From Balneolales bacterium (lineage in GTDB: Bacteria > Bacteroidota > Rhodothermia > Balneolales > Natronogracilivirgulaceae), in contig SKYW01000256.1 in assembly GCA_007127695.1 (NCBI GenBank), forward strand, positions 1 to 20,946: 20,946 nt of DNA. Reading direction: 5' to 3'. Each line of letters begins with the position of its first letter. The stretch's first letter is position 1. Shown here in pieces: positions 1-7,067 of this stretch. The position numbers and the translations under genes are program-made. A model generated the notes under the pieces. That model did no database searches. It worked only from the letters and a program-made list of their open reading frames with translations, and was not told the origin of the DNA.

Positions 1-1183
1 GGTGGTCGAAGATCTCTGCCTGAATGTGCTCGAAAAGCGCCCACTGGGTCGTGTTGGCAAATGTGTAGATCTGCAGGGGGAATCCCTGAGAGGTAGGTTC
101 CAGTTGTCGCACCAGCGTCAGTAGCTCCTTGTTGGTCTGTGGATGATGCTTCAAATACTCGAATGTGTAGATGCGGAAGGTGCCGATATTGGTAAGCCAG
201 CGACCGTTTGTAATTATATTGGTCTTTTTCAGGTTCTTCTGGTTGTAGGTATTTACCTCTTCGAGCTTTCCGGTGATGTAATCCCGGAGCAGGTACGACT
301 CCTTCAGGTGCTCCACTTCCCGCAGGGTAAGAAACCGGATGCTTTGGATGTCGATCAGCAAGGACCGCATTATGCGCCGCCCGCCGCTTTCCTGCATACC
401 GCGCCAGTTCAGAAAACTGTGGTCCAGAAACTTGTGTGTCGGAATGCTTGCGATGGTCTTGTCCCAGTTCTGTACCCGTACGTTGTTCAGGGCTATGTCA
501 ATGACGTCACCGTCCGCTCCAAACTGTTCCATCTGGATCCAGTCGCCCACCCGGATCACATCGTTGTTTGTCAGCTGCACGCTGGCAACAAGGGAGAGCA
601 GCGTATCCCGGAAAACCAGCAGGAAGATGGCCGTCATGGCACCAATTCCACTCAGGAAATACCAGGGCGACTGGTCGGCCAGCTGCGCGATGATCAGGAT
701 GATCGTGATGATGTAAATGACCACCTTGAGCAGCTGAATGTAGCTTTTAATGGGCTTGCGTTCCAGGCCCGGACGGCTTTGGTAGATGGTGTGAAGCGTT
801 GACAGAAAGGCATCCAGCGTACGCGCGAAGACCAGGATCAACAGGGAATTGATCAGCCGCATGAAGAAGCTGAGCAGATCTTCCGGCAGGTCGGATACCC
901 AGTCGACACCAATGTAAAAAATCAGCAATGGAAGGAAAAAAAGGGCCCGTTGCGGAACCCGGTGCTGCATGAGCGCATCATACCACGGATGATTGGCTCT
1001 CTTCCCCAGCCTGGTGAACAGCATGATCAGCCAGCTCCGGACAATCACATGCAGAAAAAAAACAAGCAGGGCAAGCAGAATGATTCCGGCAACAGTATCT
1101 GCAACGGGAGTTTGAAGTTGTTCCGGAAGGTGCGATACCACCCATCGGATGAGATTGTTACCGGATGCTTCAAACTCTTCCAT
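1..1183 (-). CDS. ybdG: YbdG-type mechanosensitive (MscS family) ion channel, C-terminus cut by window edge
   Basis: I translated this from the reverse strand: it starts at an ATG at 1183 and stays open to base 1, giving 394 visible residues. The N-terminal part holds about five hydrophobic segments (near residues 31-55, 78-94, 110-130, 150-168 and 175-200). These are followed by the MscS beta-domain. Two stretches are hallmarks of the YbdG/miniconductance branch: FGADGDVIDIALNNV (221-235) and NWRGMQESGGRR (259-270). The family acts in the inner membrane as a low-conductance channel that opens on membrane tension and protects against mild osmotic downshock. E. coli YbdG is about 415 residues, so probably only the last few tens are missing. 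The gene is divergent from the porin with a 65-base spacer. No strong Shine-Dalgarno is visible. Family assignment is firm; the physiological role is inferred. Confidence 0.93.
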   Translation of the reverse strand, partial: MEEFEASGNNLIRWVVSHLPEQLQTPVADTVAGIILLALLVFFLHVIVRSWLIMLFTRLGKRANHPWYDALMQHRVPQRALFFLPLLIFYIGVDWVSDLPEDLLSFFMRLINSLLILVFARTLDAFLSTLHTIYQSRPGLERKPIKSYIQLLKVVIYIITIILIIAQLADQSPWYFLSGIGAMTAIFLLVFRDTLLSLVASVQLTNNDVIRVGDWIQMEQFGADGDVIDIALNNVRVQNWDKTIASIPTHKFLDHSFLNWRGMQESGGRRIMRSLLIDIQSIRFLTLREVEHLKESYLLRDYITGKLEEVNTYNQKNLKKTNIITNGRWLTNIGTFRIYTFEYLKHHPQTNKELLTLVRQLEPTSQGFPLQIYTFANTTQWALFEHIQAEIFDH

Positions 1184-1248
1184 AATTGCTTATCTTAGTT
1201 ATTGATCATGGTGACATTATTGCAAAAGTACCGAATGATTACAGAAAG

Positions 1249-2271
1249 ATGAAAACATTTATTTCGCCTCTTTCCAGGACAGCAGCCATCGCAACACTTG
1301 TCCTTCTCGTGCTCAGCAGCAACGCCTTCAGTATTGCCGGCAGCCAGGCGGCCGGACAAGGTGAAAATCCCTATCCTGCCTACCGTGTTACCGGATTCAT
1401 GGAGCAAAATTTCTCATACGAACAGGATTCGGGTGATCCGGCAGGCTTTTCAATATATCGTGCACGGGTCGGGGTAGCAGGCCGGCTCAATGAACTGATT
1501 TCCCTGAATATTGTTGCCGGTGCGCTGGAGCCGCCCAACCGTAATCCCCAGCTGGTAAATGGATTTGTGGATTTTGATATCCATCCGATGTTTCAGCTTC
1601 GGACAGGACAGTTCCTGGTGCCTTTCGGTCTGGAAGGACCGGAACCCATTTTTCTCAATCCCGCCATTGAGCGTTCGCTTACAGTGCGCCGGATGAACGA
1701 CCTGCGCATGTTCCGCGACGTCGGCATCCAGGCCAGCGGCTCCCAGGATGGCATCAGCTATGCCATTGCACTCATAAACGGAACCGGAGCCAATGTCGCC
1801 GAACGCATCGACCCGAAAGACCTTATCGGAAGGATCGGATACCAGGCCAACGGCGAACTGGCGCTGGGAGCATCGTTTCACATGGGCAGAAGGCCGGTTG
1901 CTGACGAACCCAACCGGTTCCGCTTCGGGGTGGATGCGACCTGGCGCTCGGATCCGCTGCTGGTCCGCGGCGAATACATCATTCGTACTGATGAGCAGCC
2001 AGATGGCAATAATCAGAACCAGCATGGCGGCTACGTGCTGGCCGGATATCATTTCAACGAGGAGCTGCAAGGCATACTGAGGCTTGAAATGCATCGCCCG
2101 GATACCGACCCGGACTTCTCCGATTCGGCGCTGACCATCCTCACGGCCGGACTCAACTACTATCTGCAGGGACATACCCGCGTATCTCTCAATTATGAAG
2201 TGCGCAGGGATCGTCGGGATAATGTCGATCTTGGAAACCTGCTCACACTACAGATGCAGATTGTGCTGTAA
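1249..2271 (+). CDS. Phosphate-selective-type porin (OprO/OprP family outer-membrane beta-barrel)
   Basis: This is a 340-residue secreted protein. The chosen ATG at 1249 has an AGAAAG just upstream and begins a clear signal peptide (MKTF, basic residue, then a hydrophobic core at about 11-28). An in-frame ATG at 1186 would put 21 polar residues before the signal and is unlikely. The body is alternating beta-strand sequence. It carries the family's marker segment around residues 115-130, FQLRTGQFLVPFGLEG, and runs to a C-terminal strand (LLTLQMQIVL) typical of outer-membrane barrels. Known members form trimeric channels for anions or phosphate, but many Bacteroidota relatives have no known substrate, so 'phosphate' should not be taken literally. 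It is shorter than Pseudomonas OprP (about 440). The next gene starts 6 bases after its stop, which suggests one transcript. Confidence 0.82.
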   Translation: MKTFISPLSRTAAIATLVLLVLSSNAFSIAGSQAAGQGENPYPAYRVTGFMEQNFSYEQDSGDPAGFSIYRARVGVAGRLNELISLNIVAGALEPPNRNPQLVNGFVDFDIHPMFQLRTGQFLVPFGLEGPEPIFLNPAIERSLTVRRMNDLRMFRDVGIQASGSQDGISYAIALINGTGANVAERIDPKDLIGRIGYQANGELALGASFHMGRRPVADEPNRFRFGVDATWRSDPLLVRGEYIIRTDEQPDGNNQNQHGGYVLAGYHFNEELQGILRLEMHRPDTDPDFSDSALTILTAGLNYYLQGHTRVSLNYEVRRDRRDNVDLGNLLTLQMQIVL

Positions 2272-2277
2272 CATGCC

Positions 2278-3582
2278 ATGAAGACAACAGGTATTCGTCA
2301 CGAGGACAAATACGCGCCGGAGCGCCGTACTCCGCTGGTGCCCGACGATGTCCGCTTTCTGACCAGTGAGCATGACATCCCGGTCAAGGTGGAAACCTCG
2401 CCCAAGCGCGTCTTTACACACCGGGAATTTGGAGCGGCCGGAGCTGAGGTGACCGGTGACCTTTCCGGCTGTGACATCATACTCGGCGTCAAAGAGATGC
2501 CCGTCGGCTATTTCCGGAAGGGAAAGGTCTATGTCTATTTCTCGCATGTGATCAAGGGACAACCACAGAACATGCCGATGCTTCGGGATCTGATGGATGC
2601 GGGTGCCACCCTGATCGACTACGAACGCATCCTTGACGAGCAGGGCCGACGCCTCATTTTCTTCGGTCGCCATGCGGGGATCGCCGGTATGATCAACACA
2701 CTCTGGACACTGGGACAGCGGTTGAAGGTACTCGGCAAGCCCAATCCTTTTGAAAAAATCCGTCAGGCCGCAACCTATGACTCGCTGGACGAGGCCAAAT
2801 CGGATATCCGTCTTGCAGGAGAGGAACTGCTTGCAAACGGACTGCCGGAGGGGGCGGGACCGCTGCTGTTTGCCGTGACCGGAGACGGAAATGTGGCTCA
2901 GGGCGCCCTGGAGATCATGGATCTGCTGCCGGTGGAAAAGGCCTCGGCGGCCCGGCTTGCCGGGGATAACAGCCGGGAACAATACGATGATCCCCGCAAA
3001 ACATACCTGGTGAACCTGATACCGGCCGATTACATGGTGCACAGGAAGGGGAGGGAATTCGACCTTGCGGATTACATCGCACATCCGGATGCCTACGAAT
3101 CCCGCTTTGAGCATTTCCTGGAACCGGTGGACGTGCTGGTGAATGGTATCTACTGGGATGAAAAATACCCGCGTCTGGTCACCCGTGAGTGGCTCAGGAA
3201 TCGGGAAGAACAGGGCTCCCTTCGGCTCTCTGTCATCGGCGACATCACCTGCGACCCGGAGGGCTCCGTGGAATGCACGGTGAAGGCCACCGGGATCGAG
3301 GATCCCGTGTTCGTGTACGATCCGGCCACCGGTGACCATGCCATGGGTTTTGAAGGTCCGGGCGTGACGGTAATGGCCGTGGATATCCTCCCCAGCGAGC
3401 TGCCGCGCGAATCGTCGGAACATTTCAGCCGGCTGCTATCGCCATGGATCCCCGCGCTGGCAAAAGCCGATTTCCAGGTCCCTTTCAACGCGTTGCAACT
3501 GCCGGCGGAACTGAAACGTGCCGTCATTGTACACAACGGGAGACTGACTCCGGATTACGCTTACCTTGAGGAGTTCCTCTGA
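2278..3582 (+). CDS. Lysine-ketoglutarate reductase-like dehydrogenase (AlaDh/PNT N-domain), no saccharopine dehydrogenase half
   Basis: This 434-residue soluble protein resembles the N-terminal half of eukaryotic bifunctional LKR/SDH (AASS). Matching blocks include RRTPLVP near 16-22, KEMPVGYF at 72-79, RLIFFGRHAGIAGMINTLW at 125-143, and a nucleotide-binding loop TGDGNVAQGALEIMDLLP at 201-218. Plant LKR has a very similar GNVS-GAQEIF-LLP there. A further match is IYWDEKYPRL, followed by IGDITCDPEGS. LKR condenses lysine with 2-oxoglutarate to saccharopine using NADPH, in lysine catabolism or osmotic-stress metabolism. The protein stops where the SDH half would begin, and no SDH gene lies in this window. 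It follows the porin by 6 bases with no clear Shine-Dalgarno, so translational coupling is possible. It could instead act on another amino/keto-acid pair. The family call is good; the substrate is inferred. Confidence 0.78.
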   Translation: MKTTGIRHEDKYAPERRTPLVPDDVRFLTSEHDIPVKVETSPKRVFTHREFGAAGAEVTGDLSGCDIILGVKEMPVGYFRKGKVYVYFSHVIKGQPQNMPMLRDLMDAGATLIDYERILDEQGRRLIFFGRHAGIAGMINTLWTLGQRLKVLGKPNPFEKIRQAATYDSLDEAKSDIRLAGEELLANGLPEGAGPLLFAVTGDGNVAQGALEIMDLLPVEKASAARLAGDNSREQYDDPRKTYLVNLIPADYMVHRKGREFDLADYIAHPDAYESRFEHFLEPVDVLVNGIYWDEKYPRLVTREWLRNREEQGSLRLSVIGDITCDPEGSVECTVKATGIEDPVFVYDPATGDHAMGFEGPGVTVMAVDILPSELPRESSEHFSRLLSPWIPALAKADFQVPFNALQLPAELKRAVIVHNGRLTPDYAYLEEFL

Positions 3583-3631
3583 AACAACGCGGGGGAATCC
3601 ACCTGACTGGCAGATGAAATTCCTGACAGGG

Positions 3632-5368
3632 TCAATCCCATTCCTGCCAGCCCGGCCCCCGGACGAACCTGCCCGGCATGGCTTCTGTATGTTCTCCGTT
3701 GTGCAGCACCGTCACTCCGTTTACAAGCACATAATAGACACCTGTGGCGTATTGGTGCGGGTCATCATATGTTGCGTGGTCGCGGATCTCTTCCTGATCA
3801 AAAATGGCAATATCGGCATGGTATCCTTCCGCCAGGTACCCGCGTTCCCGGTCGATTCCCAGGATCCGGGCCGGAAACGCCGTAAGCCGATGGATTGCAT
3901 CCTCCAGGGTAACCAGGCCCAGGTCCCGGACATAATGGCCCAGCAGCCTGGCGAAGTTTCCATAGGCGCGCGGATGCGGATTCCGGTTGAGGAAAGCACC
4001 CTCGGCCGCTATCGATCCGCCGTCGGACCCAAAGGCCATCCACGGCAGCTGCACCTGCCTCTCCACGTTTTCCTCGGACATGAGGTGGTACACCGCACTG
4101 ATGCCGGAGTTGTCCTCGGTGATCAGGTCCAGCACCGTCTCGGATGGCGCCGTGCCGCGCAGTTCAGCCACCTCGGCCAGCGACCAGCCGATAAAACGCT
4201 GCAGCTCGTCGGACCGGAATCCGACCAGCGTGATATCATCCGGTGAAGCCACCATCTGGAAGAAATTTTCCCAGTCGGGATCCGGCCGTTCCATCTCCTG
4301 GATGATCTCGGCCCGTATTACCGGATTCTGAAACCGTTCGATCATCGCCTGACGTCCGCCTTCCCGCGCCCAGGGCGGCACAACTGCTGACAGCTGGGTG
4401 GATGCGGCGGTGTACATGTACATATTTGCCGTAATGTCGAAGCCGCCACGCTGCGCCAGCTCCACGCGTTCCATTACCTCGTCGATTTTGTGCCAGTTTT
4501 CGGTCCCTGCCGCTTTGAGATGGTGGATGTGGGCGGCGATCCCGGCTTCCTCCGCTATCTGAAGCATCTCCCCGATGGCCTCAAGGAAACGGTCTCCCTC
4601 GCTGCGCAGGTGGGTGGCATACACGCCCTCGTATTCGGCGGCCGCAGAAGCCAGGGCAATGAGCTCGTCGGTATCGGCATACCAGGCAGGGGCATAGATC
4701 AGTGCGGTACTGAGTCCCATGGCGCCTTCCTGCATCGCCTCCCTGACCAGATCCTGCATTTTGGCCAGTTCATCGATTGACGGAGCGCGGTCGTCACGGC
4801 CGAGGACGTAGATCCGCACCGTTGTGGCCCCTACAAAAGATGCTACGTTGGTGGACACGCCGCGATCTTCCAGATGCTCCAGAAAACCGCCGAGTGTACG
4901 CCAGGTCACATCGTAGGTGATATCCCCCTGATCCTCTTCCCGTTCCAGGGCCATCCGGTCGGTGAACGGACCCATGGACCATCCCTCACCCATGACTTCC
5001 AGAGTCACCCCCTGTTTGATGTTGCTCATGGAGCGTCCGTCGTGCAGCAGGGGTACATCCGCCCAGCTGAGCATGTTGATGAACCCGGGTGTGACAGCCA
5101 TACCGCGCGCATCAATCATTTCGGGCGCCGTCAAGCCGTCGGGAAGCTCGCCGACGTGGGTGATGCGGCCTTCACGCACGGCAATGCTGCCGCTGTAGGG
5201 CGTGCCGCCGGTTCCATCGTAGATCGTGCCGTTCGTGATGATGATGTCATGCGTATGGCGTTCGCAGGAAAAGAGAGAGAACAGAACCGGAACAGCCAGG
5301 GTTATGATGGCAATCATTCGGCTTATGCTGATGCCGGGAGATTCTTTGCAGAGAGTACGGGGTTTCAT
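3632..5368 (-). CDS. D-aminoacylase/amidohydrolase-family lipoprotein with atypical metal site
   Basis: This 578-residue protein has a signal sequence ending in the lipobox LFSC (Cys35), so it is probably an envelope lipoprotein. A start at Met18 would also leave a short signal. It has the amidohydrolase framework of N-acyl-D-amino-acid deacylases: the N-terminal beta-sandwich (DIIITNGTIYDGTGG, 41-55), HLRSEGD (His253), AHIHHLKAAG (His280/282/283), FGSDGG (Asp449) and a C-terminal beta return (GYHADIAIFD). Two usual features are absent. PGFINMLSWAD (95-104) replaces the PGFIDxHxH metal motif, and MGEGW (126-130) replaces the GNCG loop that carries the metal-bridging Cys. The other metal/active-site residues remain. 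Likely activity is periplasmic hydrolysis of N-acyl-D-amino acids or a related amide, but substrate and metal content are uncertain. It converges on the LKR-like gene with a 49-base gap. Confidence 0.85.
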   Translation of the reverse strand: MKPRTLCKESPGISISRMIAIITLAVPVLFSLFSCERHTHDIIITNGTIYDGTGGTPYSGSIAVREGRITHVGELPDGLTAPEMIDARGMAVTPGFINMLSWADVPLLHDGRSMSNIKQGVTLEVMGEGWSMGPFTDRMALEREEDQGDITYDVTWRTLGGFLEHLEDRGVSTNVASFVGATTVRIYVLGRDDRAPSIDELAKMQDLVREAMQEGAMGLSTALIYAPAWYADTDELIALASAAAEYEGVYATHLRSEGDRFLEAIGEMLQIAEEAGIAAHIHHLKAAGTENWHKIDEVMERVELAQRGGFDITANMYMYTAASTQLSAVVPPWAREGGRQAMIERFQNPVIRAEIIQEMERPDPDWENFFQMVASPDDITLVGFRSDELQRFIGWSLAEVAELRGTAPSETVLDLITEDNSGISAVYHLMSEENVERQVQLPWMAFGSDGGSIAAEGAFLNRNPHPRAYGNFARLLGHYVRDLGLVTLEDAIHRLTAFPARILGIDRERGYLAEGYHADIAIFDQEEIRDHATYDDPHQYATGVYYVLVNGVTVLHNGEHTEAMPGRFVRGPGWQEWD

Positions 5369-5372
5369 TGTA

Positions 5373-5414
5373 ATGGGGTAATGATTTCAGGATTATGGGG
5401 TAATGATTTCGGGA
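5373..5414. repeat. Two-copy 20-bp direct repeat, 22-bp period, upstream of the amidohydrolase gene
   Basis: ATGGGGTAATGATTTCAGGA at 5373-5392 recurs at 5395-5414 with one change (A to G near the end). The copies begin 5 bases before the amidohydrolase start codon on the divergent strand and lie in the 170-base spacer that also holds the promoter of the DUF3347 gene. A 22-bp period places the copies on the same helix face, as expected for paired regulator sites, but a plain slippage duplication is equally possible. The remainder of the spacer up to 5526 is AT-rich and holds nothing else I recognise. Confidence 0.7.
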
Positions 5415-5526
5415 CTCAAGTACATTGAAAATGTAAAAATATATCAATACAGAAGGAAAAACTTTTCTTTTCTTCTGATTCTGTTCATCTTGCCGACAAT
5501 CAGATAGTTTCACCGACAACCCAAAT

Positions 5527-5533
5527 GGAGAGG
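5527..5533 (+). promoter_or_regulatory. Ribosome binding site that decides the DUF3347 start
   Basis: GGAGAGG lies 5 bases before ATG 5539. A GTG at 5533 in the same frame overlaps the site itself and is too close to use, so ATG 5539 is preferred. This is the clearest Shine-Dalgarno in the window. Confidence 0.6.
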
Positions 5534-5538
5534 TGAAT

Positions 5539-6048
5539 ATGAGAAAAACCGTTTCCCTGATTCTTGCCGCACTTCTGCTATCAGGTATCTCTGTTGTCCA
5601 CGCCCAGGAGGATGATTTTGCAACAAGATTTGAACGAATTATTGATCAGTACATGAATACAAAGGATGGACTGGTCCACAATCGTACGGATCTTGCCGCT
5701 GCATGGGCAGAGCGCCTGGAGACAACTTTTTGCACTGCCCCGGATGCCTTGTTCCCTGAGGATAAACTGCCCTTGTGGCACGAACTCCGCAGCGTGCTGG
5801 TCCAAGCTACCGGCGATATAGTGGATGCTGAAAATATCGTAGAACAAAGAGAGGCATTGGCAGAAATCTCGGCCGGGATGGTCACCTTTATTGAGCATTT
5901 TGGAAATCCGGGTGAGAAAATGTACGCTTTTCATTGTCAGCACAACGACGATGAAGCTGACGTATGGCTAAGCCGGACTTCCCGTGTTGCAAATCCGTAC
6001 CACGGTCCGGAGATGATCGACTGCGGCGAAATGATTGCTGAGCTTTAG
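5539..6048 (+). CDS. Small secreted DUF3347 protein
   Basis: This is a 169-residue protein with a classical signal peptide (MRKT, hydrophobic LILAALLL core, cleavage around VHA-QE). The rest is mostly helical. It ends in the DUF3347 pattern: W-x2-LR, an early helix with repeated acidic and EQR residues, then HCQ, WLS, NPYHG and MIDCGEM. In DUF3347 proteins attached to CusB-like efflux adaptors, the end normally reads as a CPMA-type motif, then WLS, NPYxG and MLxCG, and is thought to bind soft metals. Here the domain stands alone and the CPM motif is HCQHNDD, so two cysteines and several histidines/aspartates remain but the Met is gone. No efflux genes are nearby. A periplasmic metal-binding role is inferred only. 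Confidence 0.72.
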   Translation: MRKTVSLILAALLLSGISVVHAQEDDFATRFERIIDQYMNTKDGLVHNRTDLAAAWAERLETTFCTAPDALFPEDKLPLWHELRSVLVQATGDIVDAENIVEQREALAEISAGMVTFIEHFGNPGEKMYAFHCQHNDDEADVWLSRTSRVANPYHGPEMIDCGEMIAEL

Positions 6049-6067
6049 CATCACCCTGCCAGTCTCG

Positions 6068-6099
6068 CCGCAATGCAAGGCATTATGCATGCATTGCGG
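6068..6099. repeat. Nested inverted repeat (9-bp perfect stem) 20 bp after the DUF3347 stop
   Basis: CCGCAATGC at 6068-6076 pairs perfectly with GCATTGCGG at 6091-6099. The 14-base loop contains a second small dyad, GCAT-T-ATGC (6080-6088). There is no T-run after it, so it is not a canonical intrinsic terminator, although a transcript-end hairpin for the DUF3347 gene is the simplest reading. Together with the following array it fills the 242-base spacer between two convergent genes. Confidence 0.6.
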
Positions 6100-6200
6100 G
6101 GTACATTGTACGCAGAACCGCGGGGCATTTTATAAGCAACGCGGAGTACTACCGCGGGTCATTGTGTACGCAGTATCGCGGGTCATTGTGCACGCAGCAC
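6096..6200. repeat. Degenerate tandem array, 22-24 bp units
   Basis: The units start at 6096, 6119, 6141 (shortened, 12 bases), 6153 and 6177. The last two match at 21 of 24 bases: CGCGGGTCATTGTGTACGCA, then a variable 3-4 bases. Earlier copies are more diverged (GCGGGGTACATTGTACGCAG; CGCGGGGCATTTTATAAGCA). The first copy contains a perfect dyad, GTACA-T-TGTAC (6101-6111). The units abut with no spacers and differ from one another, so this is not a CRISPR. No convincing open frame crosses it. It lies between the 3' ends of the DUF3347 gene and the HAD gene. Function unknown. Confidence 0.65.
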
Positions 6201-6227
6201 TGCACGGCACTGTGCAAATGCGAGTGA

Positions 6228-6251
6228 TACCCGGGCCTGTCAGTCCGGGTA
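6228..6251. repeat. Small hairpin TACCCGG-N10-CCGGGTA
   Basis: A perfect 7-bp stem (6228-6234 with 6245-6251) lies between the tandem array and the 3' end of the HAD gene. No T-tract follows on either strand, so a terminator role is weak, but on the minus strand it sits 40 bases beyond the HAD stop. Confidence 0.35.
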
Positions 6252-6290
6252 CGCTAGCTGTGCCGACTGCTTCTGGTGAACTGTCCCGAA

Positions 6291-6953
6291 TCAAAGTTGC
6301 ATCAGGTCGCTGAATGCAATTTCTTCAAAAGACGCAATGACCTTGCTGCAGTCACCGAACGCTTCACGGGTATGGGTTCCCGTGACGCCGATCACCCGGG
6401 CTCCGGCCTTTCTGCCGGCTGTAACCCCGGCAACAGAATCTTCGAAAACTATGCACTGTCCGGGCTCTAAGCCAATGGCCCGGGCCGACTTGATGTAAAT
6501 TTCCGGATGTGGTTTCCCCCTGGATACATGGGCGGCATGCAGCACGGCATCAAAATAGGGGGTGATGCGGAGATGTTCGAGGATAAAAACCGCGTTTTCC
6601 TCAGGTGCGGATGTGGCGACAGCCATGGGTATCCGATTGCTGCGCAGCTCCTTGATGAATGGCAGGAGACCGGATGTGACAGCAGCGGCGGGATCGAAGG
6701 TCTCCCGGAACAGCTGCTCTTTTTCATCCGCCAGCCGGTCAGTTTCCCGGATGGGTTTGTCAGGGAAAACGAGCGGGATCCACTCCCTGTTGGTTCGACC
6801 CGAAATGTTTTCCAGAAAGAACGATTCGCTGATGTTCTTTCCGTGTCGTGAACAGAATGTGCGGATTACCTCCTTGTGGACGGGATTGCTGTCGACCAGT
6901 ACACCGTCCATGTCGAAAAGGATGCCAAGTCTGTTTAAATTGTCATGCGCCAT
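6291..6953 (-). CDS. HAD-superfamily hydrolase (beta-phosphoglucomutase-like phosphatase)
   Basis: This is a 220-residue cytoplasmic protein of typical length for subfamily IA HADs. All four HAD motifs are visible: DMDGVLVDS (Asp14 nucleophile, Asp16 acid/base), ATSAP (Ser115), RGKPHPE (Lys147) and FEDSVAG (Glu171/Asp172, Mg2+ ligands). An alpha-helical cap lies between motifs I and II. Such enzymes hydrolyse or transfer phosphate on small sugars, for example beta-phosphoglucomutase, 2-deoxyglucose-6-phosphatase or pseudouridine-5'-phosphatase. The sequence alone does not choose the substrate, and the neighbours give no sugar pathway. It is divergent from the tricorn protease gene and separated from the DUF3347 gene by the repeat-rich spacer. 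Confidence 0.88.
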   Translation of the reverse strand: MAHDNLNRLGILFDMDGVLVDSNPVHKEVIRTFCSRHGKNISESFFLENISGRTNREWIPLVFPDKPIRETDRLADEKEQLFRETFDPAAAVTSGLLPFIKELRSNRIPMAVATSAPEENAVFILEHLRITPYFDAVLHAAHVSRGKPHPEIYIKSARAIGLEPGQCIVFEDSVAGVTAGRKAGARVIGVTGTHTREAFGDCSKVIASFEEIAFSDLMQL

Positions 6954-6969
6954 GCCGGAAAAAAAAGAA

Positions 6970-6998
6970 TTTAGATCACCACGGTTTTTTTATCTTTC
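6970..6998 (+). promoter_or_regulatory. Possible Bacteroidota-type promoter for the tricorn gene
   Basis: TATCTTTC (6991-6998) fits the Bacteroidota -7 consensus TAnnTTTG except at the last base. A TTT sits 18 bases upstream (6970-6972) where TTG is expected. It lies about 70 bases before the ATG of the tricorn gene. This is pattern matching only, and weak. Confidence 0.22.
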
Positions 6999-7067
6999 GA
7001 AATCAAGGTAAGAAAAATCGGATTCATCCCGACAAACCTGTCCTATATAAATCCATCATTGAAAACC

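Noticed and set aside
143..802. 219-codon plus-strand frame at the left edge
   Set aside because: The opposite strand encodes an intact YbdG-type channel with diagnostic motifs, so this is a shadow.
1184..1248. Promoter elements in the 65-base divergent spacer between the channel and porin genes
   Set aside because: TATCTTAG and ATTG words are present, but no pair fits the Bacteroidota -33/-7 pattern well on either strand.
2248..3423. 391-codon minus-strand frame opposite the LKR-like gene
   Set aside because: It is antisense to a gene with strong family motifs; its own translation shows no domain or signal.
3607..3650. CTGGCAG...CTGCCAG inverted pair and ATTCCTG-CAG direct pair at the convergent junction of the LKR-like gene and the amidohydrolase
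   Set aside because: The inverted arms are 30 bases apart without a T-tract, and part lies in the amidohydrolase coding end; too weak to call a terminator or repeat element.
6096..6200. Possible CRISPR-like array
   Set aside because: Units are only 22-24 bp, degenerate and directly adjacent with no unique spacers, and there are no cas genes.
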